Under the pieces are notes generated by a model, which made no database searches, had not been told where the DNA came from, and saw nothing but the letters and a program-made list of their open reading frames with translations. A stretch of 64,000 nucleotides of DNA, from assembly GCA_964017125.1 (NCBI GenBank), contig OZ024912.1, positions 64,524,390 through 64,588,389 of the forward strand. The letters run 5' to 3'. Positions within the stretch are counted from its first letter, which is position 1. Each line of letters starts with the position of its first letter. The stretch is from Flabesymbios commensalis. Taxonomy: Eukaryota > Annelida > Polychaeta > Terebellida > Flabelligeridae. The position numbers and the translations under genes are program-made. Below are positions 12,004 through 24,435 of this stretch, one piece after another.

Positions 12004-12560
12004 GATAAAGCGGATACAGGTTTAAAATATTGGCATTCCAAATAACGCTTTTGAAGATCAACAAAATGCTTCGTCAGAAGGATTTATAAATTAATGTTGC
12101 TCTGAAAATATACAAATGATAATTTTACAATCTGCATTTGTGGGTCACTGTACCTTTGACTGTAGGTAAGATATCTAGGACAATGTTGGTATCGTAAAAA
12201 ATGCGTTATTTCACACATAACTGGGCAGCTATGTTCAGAAAAAAAACTACATCAGTATTTTCTGCAGCAATATTATTGTGAGGGGATAACTGAAATAATT
12301 AGAATAAGTTGAATATTATTAAATCATGTGTGATAATTAAAAAATGTGATTTCTTCTCAGGATTTAACTATGTGAGCGTAAAACCAGTCGGAGTGGAAAT
12401 CTTGGATTTGTTCCAGCAATACATGTGATAATACTGTATCGCCTGACTCACTGATGTAATCACTTCGTGAATGTCAATTTGTGTTTTTGTTATGCTTTGC
12501 TGTTGTAATTATACTCAGGAAATATATCAATGAATTTCATAAATTTTATCATTATTCTTC
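12004..12560. other. No gene seen
   Basis: AT-rich unique sequence without supported features. Confidence 0.5.
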
Positions 12561-12562
12561 AA

Positions 12563-12808
12563 CCGTTAAAACAATAACACCGCTAAGCACAAATTCAGTC
12601 GTTTTTAATCCGTGTTATTGGATGATCAAATCACAGTGATTGGAAACGAAAGGAGTGCTTAATAAACATCGTGATTCGCAAATGTTTGGACTCAAATTGA
12701 ACAAATATGAGTATGTTTCACCCACTAGAAGTTGTGACTCGCGGTAGCGAGACACAACTTCAAGTGCGTAAAAAATTAAACTATTTAATTTTGCGCTTTG
12801 AGGGTTAA
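12563..12808 (+). mobile_element. Family D TTAA element with hairpin
   Basis: It shares 'cagtcgtttttaatcc', 'gaaacgaaaggagtg' and 'gcaaatgtttgg' with the copy at 35,151-35,587. The hairpin at about 12,718-12,770 pairs 'cactagaagttgtg' with 'cacaacttcaagtg'. It ends GAGGGTTAA. This copy preserves the empty site of the insertion seen in the 35-kb copy. Confidence 0.75.
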
Positions 12809-14702
12809 ATTACATGATAAAAATAAATAAATATGATACAATGATGAGCGACTACTTTGCACAAATACATCTTAACGTATTTGCCAGCGACGACAGAAAA
12901 GTAAGAGGACGCATTTTAGTATGAGCTTAGACTAAAAATGCATGGTAGTGTCTAGAACAGTATTCCTAAAGCGAGCGACCTATGCTGGGCAAGTGGTTGA
13001 TCGAGATGGCCGTCGCAAATGCCCAAAATCTAAGTCTACGTCTTTGCGAAAACCTGGTCAGATAATACGCATACAATATGAGCACAGAGAAAAAGCATCA
13101 CAGATTCTCTTTGAACCGATAATGTCAAACAACCCTTTAATCGCTGAAATATCTTTACACAAACCAAGAGACCAAAGGGTTATTTTAATTTTAAATCTTC
13201 ATAAATAGTCATTTTTAATATTTTTACTCCATCAGTGCGTGGATCGACTGCAGAAGTCAGATTCTAAAGTCGATCCCCGCTCAGGAAGGAATAATGGTCT
13301 CAACAGCTGAAAGGAACTGGCTGTTTCCACGTGGGCGATGTAGATATTTCTCAAAGTCATCCTTTCACCGTAGACCTTGGTAGCAGGTGAAAGGTGAACC
13401 GCACAGATGAGGCCACTTGAGGAAATATCTCCAAATATTTAGGTAGAGTTATCCTTGAGAAAACAGCTCTGCGCTGGTAATAGTGCGGCATATGGTCTGG
13501 ATTTAGATGCTTCGATCAGTGACCGCCACAGCCATAAATATAAAATTTACAACGCCGCAGATAAATTTACAACTTTCCAATAACATATATGCCCAATACA
13601 CTAAATGTCCAAGCATGACTGACATAGGATACGAATAAATGTGATCGAGATCTTACAAATTGAATCTTAGTCTTCAAGTGAACTTTCACAATTATCAACT
13701 CGCTCAATATGTCGGGTCAATTTGGGCCGATGTCAAACGACTTCTGTTTGCAAAATTGACTCACTGGGAAATTGCAAGCAGGTTTCTCTGCAGATATAAA
13801 AGGCATGCTTCAGCCATATGTTCTTCAATGATAGGACAGGTGTCACTTATTATTAGCACCAGGTAACAAGTGGTTCCACATGCGGACTGACAAGATGAAA
13901 AAACATACAAACGTGTTGGTACCTCTTAGATGTTTTTTTTACAAAATGTGATGTAGTGTGATGCATCTATCTAACTGTCAAATATTTGTCTATGTGTTTG
14001 TCTATTTTTCTCGGTAAATTTCACCATAATGTTTTCATCTTTAGGCTTATTTTTAGCATGTAAACCAATTTCTCAAATATACATTGTATGTGCAAAATAT
14101 ATTGCTAGCTTGATTAATATCACATTTTATAATAATTTTGTCTGTGGAAAGCGCCATTTGGTGAAAAATGATAATTGTCATTTTTCTTTGTCACACTTGA
14201 TTCATTTTTACATAGTTAAAAAATGGGCATGCAAAAGCCACACCAACCAACAAAAAAAACACGTAATTAACGGAAAATAATTTCAATTTTTGCTGCACCG
14301 GTCTAAACGTTTGCAATCAAACATCCACGCCATATGGCAAATTATGTTTTGGTCAGGCGTGGCGCCTTCAAAATGGCCAAGGTCACTAATCAAAACCGGA
14401 CAAGGTCACTCCTCTTTGACGTCAGCCGAGGGAATCCTCAGGAGAAAATACTGTGATATTACGAGCGTGTTCCGTGAAGATGTAAGATACGCACGGCGGC
14501 GTCCTGCGAAAGGCACCACCAGAACGGAGGGCCCAGAGAAAACATAAATTTACTCTATCACAATCTCGGGCCTGCTGCACCCCGAGAGACACAATCTGCA
14601 AACAGATAAAGAGATATGGCTCAGGGGCACGGAATCAATGTTTGCGGCTTCGTAACGACTATTGTAAATAAAATGTTAGACACCTCGCATCGTGAGGAAA
14701 GT
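12809..14702. other. No gene seen
   Basis: Longest quiet stretch of the left half. Open frames of 60-90 codons on the plus strand (for example 12,942-13,208 and 14,029-14,280) have no recognisable domain, and no splice-linked partner was evident. A short inverted pair of 'gactttag'-like text near 13,250-13,275 may be family A debris. Confidence 0.45.
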
Positions 14703-14806
14703 GTCCCGAGTCGTTGAGCCAATGGTGATTTAAGGTTGGCCCAGCGTCGTAGACGGTGGGCCAACCTAAAATCATCATTGGTTCAATGCGTCGGGCGTAC
14801 TGGGAG
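14703..14806. mobile_element. Family F palindromic element
   Basis: Arms 'aaggttggcccagcgtc' and 'gacggtgggccaacct' pair, and the outer arms 'ccaatggtgatt' / 'aatcatcattgg' continue the pairing imperfectly. The outer CCCAGCAAACAC end is decayed. Confidence 0.65.
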
Positions 14807-15241
14807 GTTTCTTTGGAATAATACTAATTATTGTGAGTGACTGAGTGAATATTGCTTTACATCGCTTTCTGTACAATCATGGCAACATCGCGACAGAAGG
14901 AAGCCCAAGGCCGGGACTATGCCCTACTCTTATCAAATGACTTCAAGGGTGCTTTATAGTGCACAGTACCATAAACAGCACTGCACACTCCATGCATGCC
15001 TTTGAACAGTTTGGAGCACTGAATATGAACAACCTCGATAACAAACATCCGATCTGGTCGGGATGCGAATCCAGTACTTCTGAGTTTCGAGCCACAGCCG
15101 TACCGAATGAGTCATCGGAGCCTGCGACTAATATTTTTGTAGAGATGCGTAAAAGTTGCTATCGAGTTTTAAAATATGTCATGTCATCAAAGGCAGCAGT
15201 GTGGAAAATTTGTTGTGGAGTTAAAAAAAGGTCTTGCCCTA

Positions 15242-15378
15242 TTAACCCTTTCAGCATGGGGACCGACTTCAGACAGCATAATTTAATTTTCATGTGACAG
15301 TTATGATGATTTTAAATTATAAAATCTCTTTGGTCTACCATGGTTTGTCAACAAACATTCCAGCGTTGTAACGGTTAA
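15242..15378 (+). mobile_element. Family A TTAA element, internally deleted
   Basis: It runs TTAACCCTTTCAGCATGGGG to CAGCGTTGTAACGGTTAA but is only 137 bp. The second palindrome arm and the middle are missing. Confidence 0.75.
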
Positions 15379-15699
15379 AGGTCAATGGCAGATACGACCA
15401 CACTTTGATTACAAGACTACAATCTGTAAATAGTCAATAGGAGTAAAACCCAGGAGACAAGTGGCGAGAGGGAGCGACATGATCTGCATGTGAAAGCTCC
15501 GTCCTCTAAGCATCTCATTACAGTGTCAAGGCCTGCTTTTTCTGCCACCTTTATTGCCATTCTCTGGGTCTACAAGACGACAGTTGCCTAGTGCTGTGTT
15601 CTTGTCTTGTGTGTTAGCTGTACATCTCTATAGATAATCACTGGCACTTTGTCTCTTCACCTTCACACAGGCCTAGGCCTATACATCCCGAGTATTAGG

Positions 15700-15811
15700 G
15701 CCCGTATTATCGTACAAGTTACGATATATCGTAGGCTTCGGATCGGTCGATATGGCCATCTTGACCGATCCGAAGCCTACGATATATCACAGCTTGTACG
15801 AGAATACAGGC
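15700..15811. repeat. Family G palindrome
   Basis: A near-perfect ~110-bp palindrome: 'tcgtacaagttacgatatat' on the left answers 'atatatcacagcttgtacga' on the right, with centre 'gatatggccatc'. A second copy lies at 31,576-31,690. Confidence 0.8.
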
Positions 15812-16154
15812 CTGTTGATAAATGTCATCATAACACCTAAATGATTTTATCACATCATAGATATTTAGATAGGGGCTTATGGAAGAGGTTTTCTGTTCTT
15901 TACTCTACATAAATCTAGCCCATTATAAAAGTAGTGGCAGGTCATTTGGGGTGAAAAGTGTTTTGACCTGATTTATATACAGTTAGCCTACATATCCCCA
16001 TACGCAGGACATTAGAAAACAACGACACTACAACTAACTCAAGCCCAGACATGAATATCTACATTGCCAGTGCAACACCAAATTCGAAGCGCGGCTTTTC
16101 AGCTATGAAGGTATCGAAGAAACCTTCACTTTACTTGCACATATGACAAATAGC

Positions 16155-16285
16155 AATATGTTAAACCAAGGAAAATAGAATGGTTAAACATATAACCTCC
16201 TTGGTTCAACCAATAACTTGTTAAACCTTGCAGGGAGGTGTAATTACACCGCCCTGGCTAAACCAATGAGTTTGGTTAACCGCTA
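16155..16285. repeat. Inverted-repeat cluster
   Basis: 'ggttaaac' and 'gtttaacc'-type words alternate, and a short palindrome 'gggaggtgtaattacaccgc' sits near 16,234. The family is not recognised. Similar 'ccttgaaccaagg' words occur near 53,500-53,550. Confidence 0.35.
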
Positions 16286-16394
16286 CAACATGCATGCGAC
16301 CCTGGCCGGGCGTTATATGATGCATACGACCTGGCAACACAGCCACCGTACGTTTGATGAATAATTACCATTGAGACCGCTACATTTTTATTAT

Positions 16395-16452
16395 GTTTAC
16401 CCACTTGAAGTTGTGTCTCGCTACCGCGACCCACAACTTCAAGTGGGTGAAA
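16395..16452. repeat. Solitary hairpin shared by families B and D
   Basis: 'acccacttgaagttgtgtct' pairs with 'cacaacttcaagtgggtg' around 'cgctaccgcg'. The TTAA ends of families B and D are not visible around it. Confidence 0.65.
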
Positions 16453-16654
16453 ATAAAAACTTGGACTATAAATTGAAAACGACCCACTATAGTTGTGCGC
16501 AGTCGTGTGAGTAATTAACAGTGACAGCAGAGCTGGACACGGTGCGTAATCAGTGCTGAAATCCGGTGACAAAAGAGTGAGTGTGGCGGGGAGGTCCCAC
16601 GTCGCCAGCACCGCTGATAGCGTTATCTACAAGCCCCACCTAGTGCAGGGTCTT

Positions 16655-16740
16655 ATCCTCACACTGATTAAACGTCAGGCCAGCGTCAGAGACGTTGACC
16701 TGACGTTTAATCAAGGCTAATTCAACGCACACACCGGGTG
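16655..16740. mobile_element. Family F palindromic element, diverged arms
   Basis: Arms TAAACGTCAGGCCAGCGTC and GACGTTGACCTGACGTTTA pair with two mismatches, yet differ strongly from other family F arms. Confidence 0.6.
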
Positions 16741-17990
16741 AAATGGACAGACATGGATCTGAGCCATGGATTTCTGGATCGCTTCTGTCTTCTCATCTGG
16801 CACCTCTCGTTATTCAGTCACTTGCAACGTTGGCCAAGTACCGGAAACCCTGGCCCAACAATTGGTCATCATCCCAGCAACAACTGCGTCTATCGGGCAG
16901 ATTCTAAAAGAAGTGGATGCCAGCTATTTTTGGCCACGTCGACTTGAGATGGGCTTCTCGATACAGGTGCCCCGGGATCGATATTCCATTAAGACGTTTT
17001 GCAGTATCAAATACATCGATTTAAAACTCTCGCCCTGCTTATCAGCCATGAAAGCTTCATTAAATTATATCACGGTGTTTGCACACACTGTATCATCGAG
17101 TGTTTGTTCGACAGCTACCGCTTGAGCAGATAAGACTGACTTGAAATAAATTGTGCTCACTGGATGAGCCACAGCTGGCACAACATTAAAACAACATTCA
17201 CACACGGAAAAGGGGTTTTGAGCTTTATAACTGCTATAAATGTGTATAATGTTATAAAGGATAACACCTACACTTCAAATACAAGAAGTACACTATTTGT
17301 GCCTGCAAAATAGTTACAAACAACAAGTCCAAAGAAATGACTTTAAACAGCGTTGGAAACATATGCAAAATTGGCATATATATCAAAGTAGAATGAAGTA
17401 TATAACCAGATATCATAGGCATCCAATATATGAATAAGCCATTGCTTGGGACTTTCCATGGAGTGGGCCCCTACACAAATTTTAGCTTGCCTTACCTTAC
17501 TTGACGTGATTCATTCAATAGTGATAATAATAGGAAGCCTCCTTACCTGCAAACAGAAAAAAACAATCAATTTAAATAAATATAAACTATCATTTTTCAA
17601 ACACTAATACACATACATGATACCATACATCGTCCGTTTGGACATGAAAGCGCTTCATATCCAATGGCACGATATTAGGCGTGCAGCTGGGAGCCCAAAA
17701 TACGCTTATTTAAGGAGTTTAATGCTCATTCATGTACATGGCCACATCAAGGTTTATCTGAAAGAAAATTTTGTCTTCTTTCCGATGGTGCCTGCTGTGG
17801 AGCAGTGGCTATCTTCTAACATTGTGAAAATTAGGGTTAAAGACAGGTGGGGTGTTAATTAATTGATGATTATAATAGCTCGGTCATTTTATGGCAAAGG
17901 ACGCCCAGGCACAACACAATTTGCAAATGTTTAAAAACAATTACCAATCAGTTCAGAATCATCTAGAGAAAAACATATTAAAAATTTCCT
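16741..17990. other. No gene seen
   Basis: A 119-codon and an overlapping 69-codon open frame (16,738-17,125) share no recognisable domain. The remainder is AT-rich unique sequence. Confidence 0.4.
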
Positions 17991-18029
17991 GAAATCCAAT
18001 TGGTCGAAGGATGCTTAATTTGCATAAAT

Positions 18030-18625
18030 CCAAGATGGCCGCCACTCTTTTTACGGAGCATACTTTTTTATATATGAATTTTCAACAAATAAAGCTATAA
18101 ACAAGTGTAATACCTCTTTTTCGTGTAATTTTTACTGGGGAATCAATTTCTAATATTAATATGATGATCCAAAGTCATTTTTGAGGTTAAGAGGTCAATA
18201 TCAAGGTCAAAATACGAAAAAGTGATTTTTAACAAATTCTAATAGCAACAACTTTAATACCCCATTTTGATGTGTTTTTGACAGAATAATCAATTTATGG
18301 TCATATTTGATGGAGTCAAGGTCATTTTCAAGGTCAAAACGTCAATTTCAAGGTCAAGGTCAAGAAAGCGAAGATATGAAATTTAACAAATACAAATTAA
18401 AACACGTACACGTAATACCTTTTTTAATGTGATTTTGACAGGAAATTAATGTCTGACACCATTTATTCTGATTATTCGAAGTCATTTTCAAGGTCGCAAC
18501 GTTAATTTCAATGAAACAAATGGGAAATATATATTTACATTAAAACGAGTGTATTACAAATAGAAACAAGTGCATCACCTCGTTCTCGTGTTATTTTGAA
18601 TGGGACCCAAGGGGCTATCTTAGGG
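18030..18625 (+). repeat. Satellite units related to the 57-60-kb foldback arms
   Basis: Four diverged units start near 18,097, 18,231, 18,384 and 18,535, spaced about 134-153 bp. Each carries 'aacaaat', 'gtaatacct' and 'caaggtca'-type words as in the foldback at 57.5-60.8 kb. The unit set is preceded by 'ccaagatggccgcc'. Confidence 0.65.
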
Positions 18626-18675
18626 GGTCAGAAACCCCTTTTTAAAACATCTCAAAAATATTTCAAACACGGGAA

Positions 18676-18752
18676 CTTGCCCTAGTGCTGTTTTATTGCT
18701 GGGGCAGCGTCGTAGACAGTAACCCAACATTAAACATTGGTCCAATACTCTA
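18676..18752. mobile_element. Family F remnant
   Basis: Contains 'gctggggcagcgtcgtagac' followed by 'aacccaacattaa...ttggtccaat', the core and one arm of the family. Confidence 0.5.
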
Positions 18753-18755
18753 ATA

Positions 18756-19634
18756 TAATTATGCCTCCTGGTCGCTGGACCATGTCTACAGTTTATACAG
18801 TTATGAAGAATGGAGATGTCAGCTGCGCTTTGTCAGCCGTATTCTTTTCAAACGATTGATCAGCAATTTTACAGTATTGCAATGCAGGTGATGTGGAGTT
18901 CATCAGAATAAGGTTCTGGCCACATAACGAGGCTTGACGGATTTCACACACAATGTTGTTTTATCTCAGTCATTGAGATGTTGACTTGTGGGGGTGGTGG
19001 TCTGCGTGACATTTTAATTGACTCTGACGCCTATGCATATGCCAGTGTTGACCAATGCTTTCTGGAAAACAATCTAAGAGAGCTGTACGTGGGTTGACAC
19101 TTGTATATTAAGCGATGATGAGATACCTGAGATACCTGATGGTGTCCTTCTTTAAGGGGTGTGAACAGAAAGCCAATACTATCTGTAGAGAACTTTAGAA
19201 TCAACTCCTTCATGTGCAGGTTCCTGTGGGGGGATAGCATGGACATCCATGAGAAAGTTCTAGAGATAATTTAAGTCGACACAATAAAACCACTACTAAA
19301 TATATATCTTCATAAATAAGATAAGCAAACGCTGGACAAAGCTCAGCTATATTTAATAAGCAAAGTTTTAGTACGTGGTTTAACCTGACATATTGATCGT
19401 AAAATTTCGTAACTAGAAGTTATTATTCAAAATATTAACTCAATTTCAGTGATGCAGATAATAACTTGCAATAAAAAAGTTCAGTAACAATATCAGTAAC
19501 GTCAGTTGATTTTATCCGCATAAGTCACTTGTCTAACACATTGTCGTTGAATCAAATCGTTTGGGAAATTTACGAAACAAACTACCACGTAAACTTTGTA
19601 TTAAATGTTATCCCTTTCACTTTGCATAATGACC
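18756..19634. other. No gene seen
   Basis: Unique AT-rich DNA without supported features. Confidence 0.5.
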
Positions 19635-19636
19635 CT

Positions 19637-19835
19637 TTAACCCTTTCAGTGCGAGGACCATCTTTATACGTCAGAATCTGACATATAAAGACGGTACCCG
19701 TACTGAAAGAATTAAAATATTTCCAATGGTCGTAGACCCATAAAATAGGTATTCTAATAAAGCGGAAAGAGCTAAGACATTTATGATGATTTTAAAGTAA
19801 AAAAAACTTTGGTCCCCATGGTCTCCAAGGGTTAA
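19637..19835 (+). mobile_element. Family A TTAA element
   Basis: It runs TTAACCCTTTCAGTGCGAGG to AAGGGTTAA. The palindrome is shortened to one GACGTC-like half-turn ('tacgtcagaatctgacata'). The right blocks 'ataggtattctaataaagcg' and 'ggtccccatggtctcc' are present. Confidence 0.8.
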
Positions 19836-19992
19836 TATCAAGGTGATTTATTTCATCTATGGGAGGCAGACGGAGTCTGAGTTTACCTTGAACTATTGAA
19901 TTACCACAGGCAATCATCTGAGAAACCAACCATCAAAAACGATGTGCTGATTGATTATGGTGCCCAGATGGTTAATCAAGATATGAAATGAC

Positions 19993-20104
19993 CCCCCAGT
20001 AAGTATGAGGCATTGACCCAATGTTGGCTTAATGTTGGACCACCGTTTGCAACGCTGACCCAACATTAAGAGAACACCGGGTTGTCGTCTCGTGTTTGCT
20101 GGGC
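19993..20104. mobile_element. Family F palindromic MITE
   Basis: It begins CCCAGTAAGTATGAGGCATTG and ends TCTCGTGTTTGCTGGG. The arms are partly mismatched near the centre. Confidence 0.75.
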
Positions 20105-20220
20105 GAGTCGATGAAGGTTAACATTCTCTGCAGTGACCACGATTTACTACGCGAGTGAATGTGGCTTCACATCCATTTCTGCACATTGTGGAGATGAGGA
20201 AACCCGAAGCCGATAATATT

Positions 20221-20293
20221 CCATGCTCTTATACTACGATTTTTTTTAACCCGTGGACCACGGGTTAAAAAAAATCATAGTATAAGAGCATGG
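20221..20293. repeat. Perfect 73-bp palindrome
   Basis: 'ccatgctcttatactacgat' on the left is matched by 'atcatagtataagagcatgg' on the right. The inner arms read 'taacccgtgg' and 'ccacgggtta', with almost no loop. Only this copy was seen. Confidence 0.8.
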
Positions 20294-20310
20294 AAGATAA
20301 TCGGCCGATT

Positions 20311-20372
20311 TCGTCTTAATGTTGAGCCAACGTTGCAGACGGTGGTCCAACATTAAGCCAACACTGGGTCAA
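20311..20372. mobile_element. Family F remnant
   Basis: 'cttaatgttgagccaacgtt' and 'ggtggtccaacattaag' form inverted arms around 'gcagac'. The outer ends are missing. Confidence 0.55.
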
Positions 20373-20375
20373 TGC

Positions 20376-20798
20376 TGACAGTCGGTGATCTTTTTTCCCG
20401 AGGCATCATCATCATTTGTATGACTGTGTAAAAACAATTAATACAGCACAATTTTTAGCGTGAGAGCTTTACAACGTAGGATGAGATACCCCTCGTGGGC
20501 TACTGGCTGAAAAATATTTAGGTATCGCATCATGTTAGGAAGGCACTCAGAAGTTTTAGAGAGCACTTGTTATTAAATTGTGTGATATTCGGCATCTGGT
20601 GGTGGCGCATATGTTTGGCCCGTCGTCGTGGTCATATATAGATCCTTATTATTTCCAATGTGTTTCAATCGATGATCTCTCCGTGCACACAGATGGGTTT
20701 TACTTCAATGAGTATTTCAATCGTCAAACACTATAATCATCACGTAAATTATTATTTATGTTATATAATTTAATATGTTATAGAAAATAATATTATTT
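20376..20798. other. No gene seen
   Basis: AT-rich unique sequence. Confidence 0.5.
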
Positions 20799-20800
20799 TG

Positions 20801-21019
20801 TTCAGTGCGGGGACCGTCTTTATACGTCAAAATCTGACGTCTGTAGACGTCAGATTATGACGTATAAAGACGATCTCCGTACTGAAAAAAATAACATATT
20901 TAAAATGTTCGTAGTCAAATGAACCGGAAATAACTAATTAAGACATGATGATTTCGAATTGTAAAAACCCTTTAGTCTCCACGGTTAAAACAAAAATAAT
21001 TCCGCGTTATAGGGGTTAA
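20801..21019 (+). mobile_element. Family A TTAA element
   Basis: A long palindrome with 'ctttatacgtc' on the left and 'gacgtataaag' on the right replaces the commoner 'ctttagacgtc' in both arms together. It ends AGGGGTTAA. The left TTAA is decayed. Confidence 0.8.
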
Positions 21020-21254
21020 TACCGGAGTCCAGACACCAGGTACAAACGTGACGTCACACACGGTGTTGGCATGGCAGCGTCAATGACAGCGGCAGTTCAC
21101 CACGTACAACTCGTAAATCAGGACATTTTTTCATGCTTGCCAAACAGGAAACAGAGTGATATTACTGTTATAACTAATTTATCATGTCCACGTCCTCACA
21201 CATGAAACATAATACATGTACTTACATGTTAATACCACACACAAAAAAACAATA

Positions 21255-21499
21255 TTGACCCTTTGACCGCCGGTGCCGCATATATTCGGGTTTTCGTTTT
21301 TTATTAGCACATTAAGTACCACATTTTAAATATGGTAAAGATTAAATGTGACATCAAACAGCAAGATTTTAAAAGAGTTGACCTCCAGTTTGTCAAATCT
21401 GAATAATTTTCACTCACTTGAAGTTGTGGATCGCGTCAGCAAGACACAACTTCAAGTGGTGAAAATTCCAATTGAATAATTTGGCGGTTAAATGGTTAA
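21255..21499 (-). mobile_element. Family B TTAA element, reverse orientation
   Basis: It starts TTGACCCTTTGACCGCCGG and ends GGCGGTTAAATGGTTAA. The hairpin is at about 21,410-21,465. Full length. Confidence 0.8.
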
Positions 21500-22100
21500 G
21501 CCTCTGTGGAAACTATGAAACGTCCTAAAAATACGCGTCCTATTAAAATAAGATTATATTTTATGATTGTTTATCTTATCGTTATAGACGTGACAATAGT
21601 ACTTTTTTCAAAAAACGGTTAACACCTTTGTGCTGGAACACTTACAATAAAAATCAGAAAAATGACTTTCATCGAACACGACGATTGGAATCGAACAAGT
21701 GTTGCTAATGGTTATGTGTAAATATAGTAGCGAGTGTTCTGATTGTAGTTTTATATCAGAGCAGGAGCATTAGAAGAAAAATGAATAGAAACCTGCAACA
21801 AAAACGCAAAAAGCTGGGTTTTTCAGAAATGATAGAGGAATACACTCTAAATGAAAAACTGACGATCATTACCGAAAAAACAGCTTCAAGTAAGCTCGAT
21901 TTGTTTCGATATTATTATCCCTGATGTGTGACAAACCGTACAGAAAAAGCTGGATGATTCTATAAAACAAAAAGTGAGTCTTCACGGCGCATCCGAGGAA
22001 ACGTATATATGTTTAGATAGAAAATCCACAGCTCGCGACTATCATTTAACTGTATATTAAGTTCGGTAACTGACGTGGTGATGTATGTACCGTATCTTTA
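21500..22100. other. No gene seen
   Basis: Unique sequence; no domain or repeat recognised. Confidence 0.5.
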
Positions 22101-22104
22101 TAAA

Positions 22105-22184
22105 TCGTCTCCTAGGATATGAAAGGGTGTATCTGCCACTTCACCAAGTCGCAGATACACCCCATCATATCCAAGGGGACGACA
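22105..22184. repeat. Family H palindrome
   Basis: Arms 'tcgtctcctaggatatgaaa' and 'catatccaaggggacgac' enclose 'gggtgtatctgcc...gcagatacaccc'. Related palindromes lie at 37,026-37,107 and 39,248-39,328. Confidence 0.75.
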
Positions 22185-22830
22185 TGTATGTACTGTATTT
22201 TTATATTATTGAAAATAATCCTTATTAACGGCGTTTTATTGAACGTAGTGATCAGTATTACAATCTGTCATCTCCAAACAAGTCCAGTCCTTTATATGGA
22301 GTAATTATCTACCACGCTTGAGGCAAAACAGTTCTCTGGTCACAGTTTTTTTCTCAATGCAGTTCATAACATCTCAAATCGATGTAATTTATCATACCGT
22401 TGTTGTGGTTTCACTATAGATGCTCAATGTAATGTTTCTTTCTTTGCAAATCTAGTTTAAGAATTAGTTAAATGATGGATCACCAGATGCGATAATCATG
22501 CATAATAATTGATGTCTAAAAAGATCTCTTTACGACGTCCTTGTCATTTAACCACCGCATGGTAATAGTATATTAAGCACAGGATAATTTGTAAAGATTT
22601 TGCAAACAAAATCCACATGCAAAAATATTTATACATACATATTGTAATATTATATTACGATAATTTCGATCAATGTTATACGCGTGAAAATAAAATATAT
22701 TTTTTTTTATTTAGTAAGTTATGAAAATTTATTGTTATAAATACCGATAAATACTGTCGCGCATGAAAAACAGTATCACTTATAATCCCGCAAGCCTGGT
22801 GTTTATTGGATCCTTTTACAAACGGATGAG
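22185..22830. other. No gene seen
   Basis: AT-rich unique sequence with a poly-T run near 22,702. Confidence 0.5.
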
Positions 22831-22834
22831 GCCG

Positions 22835-23105
22835 CGATACCCGGCCATTTTAAATTTGATCGAGCTGAATTTGTTTAGAGCAAATTTGCTTGATAGTAAA
22901 ATGGTCTAGCTATGGTCTAGCACGGCTTTCCACACATGACGCACATTAAAGTCAATAATAGTCGCAAGTCGCCCATTTTGAATATGATCAAGTTTAAATC
23001 TATCAGGGCATATCCCTCTCTGAAAACGCACTTTTTGTTCTATAGTAATGGTCTAGCTACCTGGAACGGTTTTCAAGATAGTACACATATGATAAACATA
23101 ATTGC
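22835..23105 (+). repeat. Diverged pearl-like core units
   Basis: Three degraded units carry 'cggccattttaaatttgatc', 'ggtctagcacgg' and 'tatagtaatggtctagctac', as in the ~145-bp pearl-like core. The following ~350 bp, containing 'ggacagacggacggacggat', may be degraded flank. Confidence 0.6.
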
Positions 23106-23776
23106 CGTTTCTGGCCGATGTGCTTCCATTTTCGAACTCATCCGAGCTATTGGTAAAATAGGTATGATATAATTTTGGAGCGATACAATAGAAAATTGTT
23201 GAGTAAATCGCGTTAGCTAGAACATTTGCCGATCGGCAAAAAATCCAAGTCATAGAGGTTAGAGAAAGGTCAAATGTGAACTCGATAAAGGTTTAGTCAT
23301 GATTAAACTGTAGGCCCTATATATATAAAGTTTAATGTGCATACCAGTAACGTGAAACAAGCATAGTGCTAGAAGTGGCGGACAGACGGACGGACGGATG
23401 GACGCGCCGCATGACGACAATAGGCATCCGCGAATACTTCGCTGAGGCATAAAACACACTATAAATAATTCTATTACGGCAGCAATTCCACCTTCAAATG
23501 AAAAAAACCCGGTGAATTTCTTCGCCCGTGATTATTAATACCGGATGAGAATTATTACGGTTACCGCAGACCACAGACCCAATCAAGCAATAATAGGGTT
23601 GAATAATTAACGACTACAATTCATGGCGCTCGAACTTCTTCCTTTCTGGATGCTTGTCATTTTACAAATCGCACAACTAGAAGTAAACATGTGCACCTCC
23701 CCGCAGCTTCAGAATCATCTGTGACTGACATTCTGACAGTCAGTTAAACAATATAGATATTAACCGTTGACATATA

Positions 23777-24149
23777 TTAAAGGGACTGGCCCAGGCTAAA
23801 ATCATCAAAAAATCGTTGATTCTATTTTGGCTTCCTAATATGACCATATGATGTAAACATGTCCATAGACTAGAACTGCAAAAGTTTTTTAATTTTCTGC
23901 TGCGCATTCACCCGTTAGACTAGATATAGAGACGAAATTCCTGATTTGTAATTATTGACAACCATGTCAAAAATTAGAAATACGGGAATTTCGTCTCTAT
24001 ATCTAGTCTAACTGGTGAATGCGCAGCAGAAAAATTTAAAAACTTTTGCAGCTCTAGTCTATGGACATGTTTACATCATATGGTGATATAAGAAGCCAAA
24101 ATAAAATCACCGATTTTTTTATGATTTTAGCCTGGGCCAGTCCCTTTAA
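23777..24149. mobile_element. 373-bp foldback element with TTAA ends
   Basis: It runs from TTAAAGGGACTGGCCCAGGC to its complement. Arms of about 170 bp match almost perfectly, with only a short unpaired centre around 23,955-24,000. TTAA is present at both ends, and the right TTAA is shared with the family A element that follows. No coding capacity. Confidence 0.85.
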
Positions 24150-24328
24150 AATACAAACCATGTAGATCAAAAGGGTTTTTCAATTTTATATAATCATAGA
24201 TGTCTTAATTGAATCTTTCCGCTTTATTTGAATACCTATGTTATGGAAATTATAAATATTTTACTCTTTCAGTGCGGGGATCGACTTTAGACGTCAGAAT
24301 GACATCTAAAGTCGATCTCCGCGCTTAA
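24146..24328 (-). mobile_element. Family A TTAA element, reverse orientation
   Basis: The right-part blocks come first ('aagggtttttcaattt', 'gaatacctatgttatgg'), then a short palindrome 'gacgtcagaatgacatctaa', ending GCGCTTAA. Confidence 0.75.
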
Positions 24329-24435
24329 ACATATATCGTTATATGGATATCCATGAGACATATAGATATAATATTACAATATAAGTTCTCTGCTAGTGTG
24401 CTCAGGCTCAGTAACGTTCATTTCGTAGCTCTGAG

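Noticed and set aside
16738-17125. 119-codon plus-strand frame
   Set aside because: No recognisable domain, overlaps another frame of similar quality, and starts at the edge of a family F palindrome.
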